This document shows positions 25,712 to 35,211 of a stretch of DNA of 64,000 bases, piece after piece. The DNA comes from an endosymbiont of Bathymodiolus septemdierum str. Myojin knoll (GTDB lineage: Bacteria > Pseudomonadota > Gammaproteobacteria > PS1 > Pseudothioglobaceae). The stretch spans positions 1,054,001 through 1,118,000 of the forward strand of contig NZ_AP013042.1 of NCBI RefSeq assembly GCF_001547755.1, given 5' to 3'. The notes under the pieces are model-generated. The model was not told the origin of the DNA and did no database searches. It saw only the letters and a list, made by a program, of their open reading frames with translations. Every line of letters starts with the position of its first letter. Position 1 is the stretch's first letter. The position numbers were made by a program, and so were the translations under genes.

Positions 25712-28700
25712 TTATTTTTTCTTTGGCTTGCTCTTATACATTTGTTTAATCAGAGGTAGTCGTTTTTCATTTTTCACTTCCGCTATGTCTCCTAATACCG
25801 ATACTTGATATTTTTTTAAAGATGCCAATCCTGATCCAGTTGCAAGCAAAATATCTTTATACCCTTTTTTATTATCAGATTCTTTTCTTTCAATTTCAGC
25901 TTTATAATTCTGCTGAAAGGCAATTTTTCCATCTGATCTGATATATTTAAAATAAGCCAAAAGATGCTTACTATCTTTGGTTTTAGTTTTCTTGGTTTTA
26001 AACTCAATCAAATCATCTTTAAACAAAGAAAATAAAAACTGAACGTTTTTATCTATTTCATTACCTTTCAAATCCAGTTCTGGAAAATCATCTTTATAAA
26101 AATCGGCTGGATAAAATACTATAAATTGATATTTATTTTTTGCATTTTTAAACACATCAACTCTTTGAATGACCCCATTTTCTGCCATACCATTATTAAC
26201 TGGGAATTTATACTTTCCACCCGTGTCTTTTGGCTTGATAGTCGCTTTATGCGCTGCTCCTGAAATTTTTCGCCTTGGTGCGAATGAAACAAAAATATCA
26301 CCGACACTTTCATCAAGTACACTCTTGAAATCAGAAAAAGGCGGGGTGAATTTTATTTTTCTTTCTTTGGCAGTTTGATATTTGAAGTCTTCTCTTTTAG
26401 CGGAAATAGTTGACATTCTTTGCACTTCGCCTTGTGTGGCAAATGCCAAAATAATAGCGTCTTCAGCATGATGTAGATTGTTATCTCTATTTTTCTCTTC
26501 AATACCCCAGTTATAACGCAATTGATTTGTCAATGCACCACTTCTGACCTTTACCTTTTGTTTAATCGTATCATTTTGACTAAATTGCAAATGATTTTGC
26601 ACAAAATTTTTAATAAATCTTGAAGCATAAGCCGTATCGTTTAGATTGCGTGCTAAAAAACCACTTTCTGGGTTTTTAATATCATCGCTAAAATCATTGC
26701 CTCGTCTTGGTGGTAGTGTCGTATTAAGCAGTTTATGTTTCTTTGCCTGCTTAATGCCAGCAAAGCTACTCACATAATTTTTATATTCTTGCCATTCTTT
26801 ACTGTCTTTACTGTTTTTATCGCTATTTGTCAAATATTCAAATGGCGTTTGGTTTGCTTTATTTTGATTTTCTGCAGATAAACACAAAGCCTTATTATTC
26901 AAACTATTATCAAAAGTTCTGCTCCATGGCAAAATATGATCAATTTCCACATACCCATCTTCCAGTAGTTTGTTTATCTCGATTTCTTTTTTAGAATAGA
27001 TACATTTTCCATGCTGTTGTTCATACAATCTTAATTTCAACAAGTCTCTACCTGAACCTTCATACTTAAAAATTTCTAAAAACTTTACCCTGATTGCTTC
27101 TTTTTCTTGTGCATATTCCTTTTGCCCTGTTTGGATTTCAAACTTTATTTTTTTAGAATTTTTTAACTCCCTTGCCATTTCAATATGCATCGCATCAAAA
27201 CTACCATGCTTACGAATAACAGCATTTAGCACTTTTCTAAATTGTGAAAAAACACGCTTAACTGTTGGACTGGTAATTTGATAATTCTCTTCTTTATTGA
27301 GAGGTCGTAAATATTGTTGTGGATTAGCGGCTTTAAATTGAGAATGGTGTTTATATTCAGAATGAGCAACAGCGTCATGATATTTTAACCCTTGACATAA
27401 ATAAGGTAATAATTTGTTGATAGCTTTCAAGGACAAACTATTAAACCCCGAAAAAGATATATTTAACAAGCTATTAATCGCTTCATTTACAATAGTTTTA
27501 TCCATATTAAAGTCATTAAAAACTTGCTTTTTTAAGTCTTGTGTTGCACTTTTATCATCTTTTTGATAACTTAAAATCTCAGCAATTTTATTAAACTTAT
27601 CTTTGTCAATAAATAACAAATCAAAAACTTCTTTATTTAATTCTTTTTTAATAGAGTGGTAGCCATTTAATTTGCCAAAAACAGTGTTCTCAACCTTAGT
27701 GTCATATTTAACGCCGTTAAATTTTTGCGACTCTGAAAGAGATAAAATACTGCGAATACTGCTATATTTATAACACTTAAACTTTTCTTTCTTATCATCT
27801 AAAACTTGTTTTTCTAATAAGACTTTTTGCTCAGGCGTAAGCCAATCCTCTAGTTTATAAAAATCTTCTATTTTGGCTTTAATGTTCGTTTTATATTCAA
27901 AATTTTGATGATAATCTAGTTGTTTAAATTTAAAGGCATCGGTTATTTTTAGTTGTTTTCTTAGGGTTGTGTATTTAACTTCTTTTATACTATAAAAAAT
28001 ATCAAGCAATTTATCAAATTCTGAAATCTCAAATAACCGCTTGATTTCACCCGTACTTTTATCAATTAAATCGGTATTGTTGATTTTACTAAGTAAGGTT
28101 GATTTTTCTACTGAAAAACAATTTTTTGCTCCTCTATATTCCTGAGTTTCAAAAGTGCATTTTCCAACTAAATCGGCTTTAAACTTTATTGGTCTTTGTG
28201 TAAAAGCAATATCTTTATAATGTTCTTTCAATCCATCAGTTGCAAATTGATTACCAAAATCTCTTTGTGATTCAAATAACACATCAATCTCTTTTCTTAA
28301 TAAATCACGAGAAATTGAATGCTTGTATTGATCTTTTTTATTGCGCCTTATTCTATTATCTGGATAACGATTTTCTGTATAAAGCATTTCTCCAATCGTT
28401 TTATAGCCTAATTCATTCATTTTCTTTTCATTCTTACTAATACCGCTTAAAACTTTTTTCTTATCGGTATTGCCACTTTCTTCTGATTTACGATTAGATT
28501 GATAAGCTCGTCTTTTGGCAATATGATACAAAACCCTTGCCCACTCTTTGTTATTGAGCTGTTGTTCTAAACCTTTTGCCCGTAGTTGCCAGATATCTAA
28601 ACGATTTTTACTATTAAATAGATGTTTAAATTCTGATTTTGAAAGTAATTTATGGGCAATAAATAACTTTTTGAGTTGGTTAAGTCGTTGTTTTCTACGA

Positions 28701-28876
28701 CTTAAAACTCTTCTACCCCCTCTAAAACTTCGCCTAACAGCAGCAAGCGTTTTCCCCTCTCTATTAGTCGATTGAGTGAAAATACGCACCCCTGAATCAA
28801 TAATTTTATTATTCTTATCATTAACCAATGCCCATCCAACTGAAGCGACACCTAAATCAACACCTAATATTCTCAT
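25712..28876 (-). CDS. cas9: Cas9 endonuclease, type II-C
   Basis: 1054 residues, compact II-C size. RuvC-I is ILGVDLGVASVGWAL with D7; the arginine-rich bridge helix spans about 46-72 (RRSFRGGRRVLSRRKQR); RuvC-II is MHIEMAREL with E566; HNH is YVEIDHILPWSRTFDNS with D646, H647 and N670; RuvC-III is HHAEDAIILAF with H802/H803 and D806. All nuclease residues are therefore present. A PAM-interacting C-terminal domain (from about 850) ends in a lysine-rich tail. The stop TAA lies inside the IS256 target duplication; before the insertion cas1 began one base further on. Confidence 0.97.
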   Translation of the reverse strand: MRILGVDLGVASVGWALVNDKNNKIIDSGVRIFTQSTNREGKTLAAVRRSFRGGRRVLSRRKQRLNQLKKLFIAHKLLSKSEFKHLFNSKNRLDIWQLRAKGLEQQLNNKEWARVLYHIAKRRAYQSNRKSEESGNTDKKKVLSGISKNEKKMNELGYKTIGEMLYTENRYPDNRIRRNKKDQYKHSISRDLLRKEIDVLFESQRDFGNQFATDGLKEHYKDIAFTQRPIKFKADLVGKCTFETQEYRGAKNCFSVEKSTLLSKINNTDLIDKSTGEIKRLFEISEFDKLLDIFYSIKEVKYTTLRKQLKITDAFKFKQLDYHQNFEYKTNIKAKIEDFYKLEDWLTPEQKVLLEKQVLDDKKEKFKCYKYSSIRSILSLSESQKFNGVKYDTKVENTVFGKLNGYHSIKKELNKEVFDLLFIDKDKFNKIAEILSYQKDDKSATQDLKKQVFNDFNMDKTIVNEAINSLLNISFSGFNSLSLKAINKLLPYLCQGLKYHDAVAHSEYKHHSQFKAANPQQYLRPLNKEENYQITSPTVKRVFSQFRKVLNAVIRKHGSFDAMHIEMARELKNSKKIKFEIQTGQKEYAQEKEAIRVKFLEIFKYEGSGRDLLKLRLYEQQHGKCIYSKKEIEINKLLEDGYVEIDHILPWSRTFDNSLNNKALCLSAENQNKANQTPFEYLTNSDKNSKDSKEWQEYKNYVSSFAGIKQAKKHKLLNTTLPPRRGNDFSDDIKNPESGFLARNLNDTAYASRFIKNFVQNHLQFSQNDTIKQKVKVRSGALTNQLRYNWGIEEKNRDNNLHHAEDAIILAFATQGEVQRMSTISAKREDFKYQTAKERKIKFTPPFSDFKSVLDESVGDIFVSFAPRRKISGAAHKATIKPKDTGGKYKFPVNNGMAENGVIQRVDVFKNAKNKYQFIVFYPADFYKDDFPELDLKGNEIDKNVQFLFSLFKDDLIEFKTKKTKTKDSKHLLAYFKYIRSDGKIAFQQNYKAEIERKESDNKKGYKDILLATGSGLASLKKYQVSVLGDIAEVKNEKRLPLIKQMYKSKPKKK

Positions 28877-28904
28877 ATTTTTTTATTATGTTAAAAAAAA
28901 TGTA

Positions 28905-28910
28905 TATAAT
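28905..28910 (+). promoter_or_regulatory. -10 box of the tracrRNA promoter
   Basis: TATAAT is a perfect -10 element 14 bases before the anti-repeat; a weak -35 (TTTATT, 28882-28887) lies 17 bases upstream. The region is shared with the divergent cas9 start at 28876. Confidence 0.65.
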
Positions 28911-28916
28911 ACACCA

Positions 28917-29036
28917 TCTTAATAGTATGTCATACCAAGAGAGAGGGAGGATTTACTATAATAAGGTTTCTAGGTTTCTTGATCCGAAAGGCTCTAATAT
29001 TTATATTATCCTCAATAAGAAACCACACTTTTTTTT
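28917..29036 (+). ncRNA. tracrRNA of the type II-C system
   Basis: Bases 28924-28960 form an anti-repeat: AGTATGTCATACCAAGAGAG continues to GGGAGG and pairs along nearly the whole CRISPR repeat, with a bulge near the 3' side (ATTTACTATA against the repeat's 5' end). It continues ATAATAAGG, the same junction sequence as in the Neisseria tracrRNA (ACAATAAGG). The tail forms a stem GGTTTCTT (28973-28980)/AAGAAACC (29017-29024), followed by T8 at 29029-29036, a plausible terminator. The predicted length is about 120 bases. It is transcribed divergently from cas9, away from the array. Confidence 0.9.
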
Positions 29037-29039
29037 AAA

Positions 29040-29071
29040 CCCTACACAATGGTTATTGTATAGGGTTTTTT
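29040..29071 (+). terminator. Rho-independent terminator after tracrRNA
   Basis: The stem CCCTACACAAT/ATTGTATAGGG with one mismatch is followed by six T residues. It is a second terminator for the tracrRNA and lies at the 3' end of the convergent murD. Confidence 0.85.
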
Positions 29072-30353
29072 AATGGGCGCTATTCACATAATCTTTAAAC
29101 ATTCTTCCACGCTGTTCAAAGTTGTCAAACATATCAAAACTGGCACAGGCTGGAGATAATAGGATTGCACCCTTGATAATAAGGGATTGAGCGGTGGTGA
29201 TGGCGTCTTCTAAGGTGTTTGCCAAGGTTGTGTTGGTGATGGATTTTTCAAATTTGTGGGTATCTTTGCCGATTAGGACGACGGGGATTTTATGCTCGTT
29301 AATGAGGGTGAATAGCGGGTGATAATCCTCTTGTTTAGCGACGCCGCCCATAATGAGAATGATGTTTTTATGGGTGGAAATTAGGGCTTGAATGGCGGTG
29401 ATTGTGGAGATGGCGTTGGTGGCTTTTGAATCATTGTAGTAAGTAATGTTGTTTTTTTCTGTAACTTTTTCCAGGCGGTGCTCTAAGCCTTTGAAGGTTT
29501 TTAAGGTGGCAATCATCGCCTCCGTGCTCAATCCAATTTGGTCGCCAAGACTAAGTGCGGCTAAGGCATTTTTGATATTATGTTCACCGATGAGTGGCAT
29601 ATCATCAATACACATTAATGAAGTATCGCCTTTGAGTAGATAAGTGCTATTGTGACAAGTGACGGTGCCGAAATCTTTAGGATTTTTAGGTATGTCCATA
29701 CCAAAAATTTTACTGGAAGATTGTTTAGATGTCAGGGGTTCGTCGATATTAATGACGGAGGTTTGGCAATGTGTATAGAGGCTGAGTTTAGATTGTGCAT
29801 AATGCTCAAAACTTAGGTAGCGGTCTAAATGGTCGGGGGTAATGTTAAGTACCACGCCAGTGAATAGCCTTAAATTTTGCGTGTAATCTAATTGGTAGCT
29901 GGAAAGTTCTAACACATAATACGCAATATCATCATCCAGGCAATCAAGAGCAGGTTTGCCAATATTACCACCGATAGCGACTTTTTTGCCATCATTGGCA
30001 ATCATCTCACCAAATAATTGAGTAACGGTAGATTTTCCATTAGAGCCAGTAATACCAATGATGGGGGCTTGAGCGTGACGAGAAAATAGTTCTATGTCGC
30101 TGACAATAGAGATATTTTGCTGCTTTGCCCAAAGGACGATGGGCTCAGTTTGAGCGATACCAGGGCTGATGAAAATCTCGTCAATATCAGCGAGCAGGTC
30201 CAAGGTCCAGTCGCCGAGAATTGGAGATTGGGGGCAATTGTTTAATGAAGGAGGATTTTGGCGACTGTCGGCGATGCGATAAGCGATATTTTGTTTAGAT
30301 AAAAATCGTGCGATAGATAAACCTGTATCACCTAAACCTAAAACCAGTTTCAT
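29070..30353 (-). CDS. murD: UDP-N-acetylmuramoylalanine-D-glutamate ligase
   Basis: 427 residues. The N-terminal domain starts LVLGLGDTGLSIARFL, the ATP site is GITGSNGKSTVTQLF, and the C-terminal domain carries YYNDSKATNAISTI and SPACASFDMFDNFEQRG. It adds D-Glu to UDP-MurNAc-Ala. The gene stands apart from the murC-murB-ddl operon (14-18 kb) and is a single transcription unit. Confidence 0.97.
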   Translation of the reverse strand: MKLVLGLGDTGLSIARFLSKQNIAYRIADSRQNPPSLNNCPQSPILGDWTLDLLADIDEIFISPGIAQTEPIVLWAKQQNISIVSDIELFSRHAQAPIIGITGSNGKSTVTQLFGEMIANDGKKVAIGGNIGKPALDCLDDDIAYYVLELSSYQLDYTQNLRLFTGVVLNITPDHLDRYLSFEHYAQSKLSLYTHCQTSVINIDEPLTSKQSSSKIFGMDIPKNPKDFGTVTCHNSTYLLKGDTSLMCIDDMPLIGEHNIKNALAALSLGDQIGLSTEAMIATLKTFKGLEHRLEKVTEKNNITYYNDSKATNAISTITAIQALISTHKNIILIMGGVAKQEDYHPLFTLINEHKIPVVLIGKDTHKFEKSITNTTLANTLEDAITTAQSLIIKGAILLSPACASFDMFDNFEQRGRMFKDYVNSAH

Positions 30354-30413
30354 AATCAGTCCGCTATTTTGGTATAAAATAGGTATTTTACCGTTAATTA
30401 TAAGGAGTAAGTT

Positions 30414-31082
30414 ATGAGTACATTTACAACGACGGCTACAATGGGTAGCGTACAGGTTAAGAACAAAGTTTTATCCGATACAATGAGATTACTATCTTAC
30501 ACGCTAGTATTTGGCGGGTTGTCGTCTTGGTTTGCTGTAACCACAGGTGCAGGCTTTGGATCGGCAATGGTGGCATCATTGGTGGCAATCGCAGTAATTT
30601 GGTTTGTATTACCAAAAACACAAAATAGCAACAAAGGTATTGTTACAGCCTTTGCGGTGGCAGGGTTATTAGGCTACTCATTGGGTCCTATGCTAACGCA
30701 TTATTTAGCGATGCCGAATGGGGCAAGTTTAGTGATGCAGGCGTTGACGGGTACGGGCGTGTCATTTTTTGCCATTAGTTTTTATGCACAAAATACTAAG
30801 AAAGATTTTTCTTTTATGGGTGGGATGATTTTCTTTGCTATGGTTGGTGTGATTGCTTTGTCATTGATTAATATCTTTTTTATCGAATCTTCATTTGTAA
30901 GTTTGGCAATTTCATTTGCCGTTGTACTGCTAATGGGTGCGTTTATGTTGATGCAAATGTCGTCTATTATCAACGGTGGTGAACGAAATTATATTGCTGC
31001 GACGGTTGGATTGTACTTATCATTGCACAATATGTTTGCCAGTTTGCTGCATATCTTAGGCGCTTTCGGTGGCGATGATTGA
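30414..31082 (+). CDS. Bax inhibitor-1 family protein (YccA-like)
   Basis: 222 residues with seven hydrophobic segments; residues 25-222 match the YccA branch of the BI-1/TMBIM family, ending in LYLSLHNMFASLLHILG. YccA in E. coli modulates the FtsH protease. A strong AAGGAG precedes the ATG, and TATAAA about 40 bases upstream may be the -10 box. The stop overlaps the rppH start. Confidence 0.9.
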   Translation: MSTFTTTATMGSVQVKNKVLSDTMRLLSYTLVFGGLSSWFAVTTGAGFGSAMVASLVAIAVIWFVLPKTQNSNKGIVTAFAVAGLLGYSLGPMLTHYLAMPNGASLVMQALTGTGVSFFAISFYAQNTKKDFSFMGGMIFFAMVGVIALSLINIFFIESSFVSLAISFAVVLLMGAFMLMQMSSIINGGERNYIAATVGLYLSLHNMFASLLHILGAFGGDD

Positions 31083-31602
31083 TAGAGAAGGGTATCGTGC
31101 GAATGTCGGCATTGTTATTACTAACGACAAACAACAGGTACTTTTGGCCAAACGCTTCAAAAAAGAAGGCTGGCAGTTACCACAGGGTGGAATTGACAAG
31201 GGTGAGAATGAACTTGAAGCTCTGTTGCGTGAATTAGAAGAAGAAGTCGGCTTACGGGCTGAGCACATTGAGGTGGTGGCAAAGACACCAAAATGGTTGC
31301 GTTATGATTTACCTAAGAATAAAAGAAGTAAATATTGCGTGGGGCAAAAGCAGGTTTGGTTTTTGTTAAAACTGATAGGTTCAGAAAGTGACATTAAATT
31401 AGACACACATACGAAAATTGAATTTGAAGATTGGAAATGGGTGGATTATTGGCACCCGATTGAGGCAATTATTGACTTTAAAAAACCGATTTATGAAGAT
31501 ATGCTAAAAGCCCTAGCGCCTGTTTTATTTAACAATCAGCACAAAGTCCCTGTGCAATATTCTCGCCCATTAAAATGCAGTGCGATTACATTCAGCAAAT
31601 AA
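31075..31602 (+). CDS. rppH: RNA pyrophosphohydrolase RppH
   Basis: 175 residues from ATG 31075 (MIDREGYRANVGIVI), which matches the E. coli start better than the GTG two codons upstream. The Nudix box is GGIDKGENELEALLRELEEE, continuing VGL. RppH removes pyrophosphate from mRNA 5' ends and starts RNase E decay. It overlaps the yccA-like gene by eight bases. Confidence 0.95.
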   Translation: MIDREGYRANVGIVITNDKQQVLLAKRFKKEGWQLPQGGIDKGENELEALLRELEEEVGLRAEHIEVVAKTPKWLRYDLPKNKRSKYCVGQKQVWFLLKLIGSESDIKLDTHTKIEFEDWKWVDYWHPIEAIIDFKKPIYEDMLKALAPVLFNNQHKVPVQYSRPLKCSAITFSK

Positions 31603-31613
31603 GATTTTATATT

Positions 31614-31621
31614 GGTATAAT
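31614..31621 (+). promoter_or_regulatory. Extended -10 promoter before hom
   Basis: TGGTATAAT contains an extended TG and a perfect TATAAT (31616-31621), 30 bases before the hom start. No good -35 is needed with an extended -10. AGGA sits seven bases before the GTG start. Confidence 0.6.
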
Positions 31622-31651
31622 TTCATCCTTTATTTGTATAGGATTTAACTT

Positions 31652-32929
31652 GTGAATATCGGAATTTTAGGACTTGGCACTGTTGGTGGTGGCGTTGTTA
31701 ATGTTTTGGCTAAAAATAATGCTGAGATTAAACGCCGCACTGGCGCGTCTATCCAGGTGACGCACGCTGCAGTGCGCGATGTTAATCAAGCGCGTATCTG
31801 CCCTACTGACCATATTAAACTCACAGAAGACCCATTGACGATTGTTAATGATGCGTCGATTGATGTGGTGTTAGAATTAATGGGTGGCACAGGTCTTGCT
31901 AAGGAATTGGTTGAGGCAGCGTTACGCAATGGCAAGCATGTGATTACAGCAAATAAGGCGTTGATTGCCACACATGGCAATGCATTATTGGCGTTGGCAA
32001 AATCTAATAATGTACATTTATTGTTTGAAGCAGCAGTGGCTGGTGGCATTCCTATTCTAAAATCTTTAGAGCAAGGTTTGAGTGCCAATCAAGTTGAAAT
32101 GGTGGCAGGTATTATTAACGGCACAGGCAACTTTATTCTTACGGAAATGCGTGACAAAGGTAGGGATTTTGCCGATGTACTAAAAGAAGCACAAGAATTA
32201 GGCTATGCAGAAGCCGACCCAACTTTTGATGTAGAAGGTATTGATGCGGCACATAAACTGGCCATTTTGGCATCAATTGCGTTCGGTTGCGAACTGGATT
32301 TTGACAAAGTTTCAAGCGAAGGTATTAGCGAAGTGAGTGGCGAAGATGTGGCGTTTGCGACTGAGTTAGGTTATTCCATCAAGCACTTAGGGATTGCCAA
32401 AAAAATTAATGGTCAAATTCAAATGCGTGTCCACCCTACTTTGATTCCAAAAACACAGTTATTGGCAAATGTTGATGGCGTGATGAATGCGGTATTAGTC
32501 AAAGGCAATGCGGTTGGGCCGACGCTTTATTATGGCGCGGGCGCAGGCGCTGAAGCCACGGCGAGTGCGGTGATTGCAGATTTAGTTGATGTGATTAAAG
32601 GCACGGTGAGTGCTGATGTGTTTGGCTGGAAATCGCTTAAAGCAGTACAAAGTCAAAATGTTAATGACATTGAAAGCGTATTTTATTTGCGTTTATTGGC
32701 GAAGGATACAACAGGCGTATTGGCAGACATTACTTCAATTCTTGCAAATCATAATATCAGTGTAGAATCTGTTGTACAAAAACAAATTGACGCACAAAAC
32801 AATGCACACATTGCCATTATCACTAACTCGGTCGAAACGGGGGATATTAATACAGCAGTTGCAGAAATTCAAGAAAAAGATTTTATTCAAGCGGCAATTA
32901 AAATCATTCATGTAGAAACATTAGATTAA
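31652..32929 (+). CDS. hom: Homoserine dehydrogenase
   Basis: 425 residues from GTG 31652. The NAD(P)-binding motif is GLGTVGGGVVNVL, the catalytic region includes GIINGTGNFILTEM and EAQELGYAEADPTFDVEGID, and a C-terminal ACT domain (residues ~345-425) suggests feedback control by threonine. It reduces aspartate semialdehyde to homoserine. thrC follows 14 bases later, without thrB. Confidence 0.97.
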   Translation: MNIGILGLGTVGGGVVNVLAKNNAEIKRRTGASIQVTHAAVRDVNQARICPTDHIKLTEDPLTIVNDASIDVVLELMGGTGLAKELVEAALRNGKHVITANKALIATHGNALLALAKSNNVHLLFEAAVAGGIPILKSLEQGLSANQVEMVAGIINGTGNFILTEMRDKGRDFADVLKEAQELGYAEADPTFDVEGIDAAHKLAILASIAFGCELDFDKVSSEGISEVSGEDVAFATELGYSIKHLGIAKKINGQIQMRVHPTLIPKTQLLANVDGVMNAVLVKGNAVGPTLYYGAGAGAEATASAVIADLVDVIKGTVSADVFGWKSLKAVQSQNVNDIESVFYLRLLAKDTTGVLADITSILANHNISVESVVQKQIDAQNNAHIAIITNSVETGDINTAVAEIQEKDFIQAAIKIIHVETLD

Positions 32930-32943
32930 CAGGAAAATAGATT

Positions 32944-34014
32944 ATGAGCAAAAGATACACAGGGCTAATTAACCACTACAAAAACAGATTGCCGGTTGAT
33001 AAAAATACAAAATTTATCAGTTTAGGTGAAGGCAATACGCCTCTTATTCGCTTGGAAAATATTCCTGCGCTATTAGGCAAAAATGTGGATATTTATGTGA
33101 AATACGAAGGCTTAAATCCGACAGGTTCATTTAAAGACCGTGGTATGACGATGGCTGTAACCAAGGCTGTGGAAGCAGGCTCTAAGGCCATTATTTGCGC
33201 TTCAACAGGCAACACTTCTGCTTCTGCAGCAGCCTATGCAGCTCGCGCTGGTATCAAAGCATTTGTACTTATTCCAGAGGGGAAAATTGCACTGGGTAAA
33301 TTAGCGCAAGCAATGATGCACGGTGCGGTAATTATTCAGATTAAAGGTAATTTTGATGATGGCATGCGACTGGTCAAAGAAGTGGCCAACCATGCACCTG
33401 TATCTATCGTCAATTCAATCAACCCTTTCCGCCTGCAAGGTCAAAAAACTGCCGCCTTTGAGATTGTCGAAGAGCTAGGTGATGCCCCTGATTATCACTG
33501 CTTACCTGTGGGTAATGCGGGTAATATTTCCGCGCATTGGATGGGTTATAAGGAATACAACCAAGATGGAATTTCAGCGAAAACCCCTTCTATGGTCGGT
33601 TATCAAGCAGAAGGCGCAGCACCATTTACCAAAGGTGAAATGGTCGACAACCCTGAAACCATTGCCACCGCTATTCGCATCGGTCACCCACAAAGTTGGG
33701 ATTTGGCACATAAGGTTAAAGAAGAATCTAACGGTTGGTTTGATGCTATTAGTGATGAGGCTATCTTAGCCGCACAAAAATTATTAACAGAACAAGAAGG
33801 TATTTTCTGCGAACCTGCTTCTGCCACCTCACTCGCAGGTGCGATGATTGACATTAACAATGGCAAAATCCCAGAAGGTTCTACCATCGTTTGCACGCTA
33901 ACGGGTCACGGCTTAAAAGACCCTGATACAGCAATCGCACAATGTAAAAGTGAGATGATTTTAATTAATCCTGTGATGGACGAAGTTAAAAATGCGATTT
34001 TGGAGAATATGTAG
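32944..34014 (+). CDS. thrC: Threonine synthase
   Basis: 356 residues, the short class of PLP-dependent threonine synthase. The PLP lysine is in PTGSFKDRGM, STGNTSASAAAYA binds the phosphate, and TLTGHGLKDPD lies near the C terminus. It converts O-phosphohomoserine to threonine. It ends nine bases before the ATPase gene of a probable defence module. Confidence 0.97.
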   Translation: MSKRYTGLINHYKNRLPVDKNTKFISLGEGNTPLIRLENIPALLGKNVDIYVKYEGLNPTGSFKDRGMTMAVTKAVEAGSKAIICASTGNTSASAAAYAARAGIKAFVLIPEGKIALGKLAQAMMHGAVIIQIKGNFDDGMRLVKEVANHAPVSIVNSINPFRLQGQKTAAFEIVEELGDAPDYHCLPVGNAGNISAHWMGYKEYNQDGISAKTPSMVGYQAEGAAPFTKGEMVDNPETIATAIRIGHPQSWDLAHKVKEESNGWFDAISDEAILAAQKLLTEQEGIFCEPASATSLAGAMIDINNGKIPEGSTIVCTLTGHGLKDPDTAIAQCKSEMILINPVMDEVKNAILENM

Positions 34015-34023
34015 AAAACAATT

Positions 34024-35211
34024 ATGAAAATTGAATCCATAAAAATTAAAAATTTTAAAGCATTTAAAAATGCTGAAATGAAAGATATTCCTAGATTTTG
34101 CGTAATTGTTGGTGCTAACGGTTCTGGAAAAACTACACTTTTTAATGTTTTTGGATTTTTAAAAGATGCTTTAACTGATGATGTTAATACTGCCTTTAAT
34201 AAACGAGGTAGATTTAACGAGGTTATTAGTCGCGATTGTAGTGGCAGTATAGAGTTTGAAATTAAATTTAGGGCCAAAGACACTTCTAAAAACAACCCAA
34301 TTATCACTTATTCTTTAAGTATATCCCAAAAAAATGGCAAAGCATTGGTGGAAAAAGAAGTTTTAAAATACCGTCGTGGAAGTAAAGGTACACCTTGGCA
34401 TTTTTTAGAATTTAGCAATGGCAAAGGTTACGCTGTAACTAATGAGTTAGATGGGGATACGGATATTAATGAGTTAAGTAGAGAAGAACAAACTTTAAAA
34501 TCACCAGATATTTTAGCCATCAAAGGTTTGGCGCAATTTGAGAAATTTCCAGCAGTTATTGCCCTTAGTGAATTAATTGACAATTGGCATGTGTCTGATA
34601 TCCATGTCAATGAAGCGCGCAACATTCAGCAAGCGGATTATGCCGAGCATTTATCTACTTTGGGTGAGAATTTATCCAATGTCGTTGACTATTTGCATAA
34701 TAATCACAAATCAACACTGGATGAGATTATCAAAATCTTGCAACAAAGGATTCTAGGAATTTCCAAGGTAGAGGCAAAAACTATTGAAACAGGGCAAGTT
34801 TTATTAAAAATTCAAGACGAATCTTTTGATAAACCATTTTTAGTGCGTTACATTTCTGATGGCACTATAAAAATGTTGGCTTATTTAGTTTTACTTTATG
34901 ACCCCAAACCCTACCCTTTGTTATGCGTTGAGGAGCCTGAAAATCAACTTTATCCGCATTTATTAGAAGAATTGGCAGAGGAATTTAGAGCGTATGCTAA
35001 TCGAGGTGAGCAGGTTTTTGTCTCCACACACTCACCTGATTTTCTTAATGCTGTTGAAGTTAATGAAGTATTTTATCTATCCAAGAATAATGGCTACACG
35101 ACAATCAAGCGCATCTCTGACGATGAACAAATTAAAGCCTTTATGAACGATGGCGACAAAATGGGATATTTGTGGAAACAAGGATTTTTTGATCAACTAG
35201 GCAAGCAATGA
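34024..35211 (+). CDS. AAA/ABC-type ATPase of a two-gene (OLD/AbiL-like) module
   Basis: 395 residues with a RecF/SMC-like ATPase head: Walker A GANGSGKTT (residues 30-38), a signature-like SDGTIKMLAYL (~278), Walker B LLCVEEPENQLYP (~297-309) and an H-loop STHSPDFLN (~333). A middle insert of ~200 residues separates the halves. The architecture matches the ATPase part of OLD-family and similar anti-phage proteins. It overlaps by four bases the next gene, which supplies a TOPRIM-like domain. The pair is wedged between thrC and cysM without a repeat or integrase. A defence role is inference. Confidence 0.8.
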   Translation: MKIESIKIKNFKAFKNAEMKDIPRFCVIVGANGSGKTTLFNVFGFLKDALTDDVNTAFNKRGRFNEVISRDCSGSIEFEIKFRAKDTSKNNPIITYSLSISQKNGKALVEKEVLKYRRGSKGTPWHFLEFSNGKGYAVTNELDGDTDINELSREEQTLKSPDILAIKGLAQFEKFPAVIALSELIDNWHVSDIHVNEARNIQQADYAEHLSTLGENLSNVVDYLHNNHKSTLDEIIKILQQRILGISKVEAKTIETGQVLLKIQDESFDKPFLVRYISDGTIKMLAYLVLLYDPKPYPLLCVEEPENQLYPHLLEELAEEFRAYANRGEQVFVSTHSPDFLNAVEVNEVFYLSKNNGYTTIKRISDDEQIKAFMNDGDKMGYLWKQGFFDQLGKQ

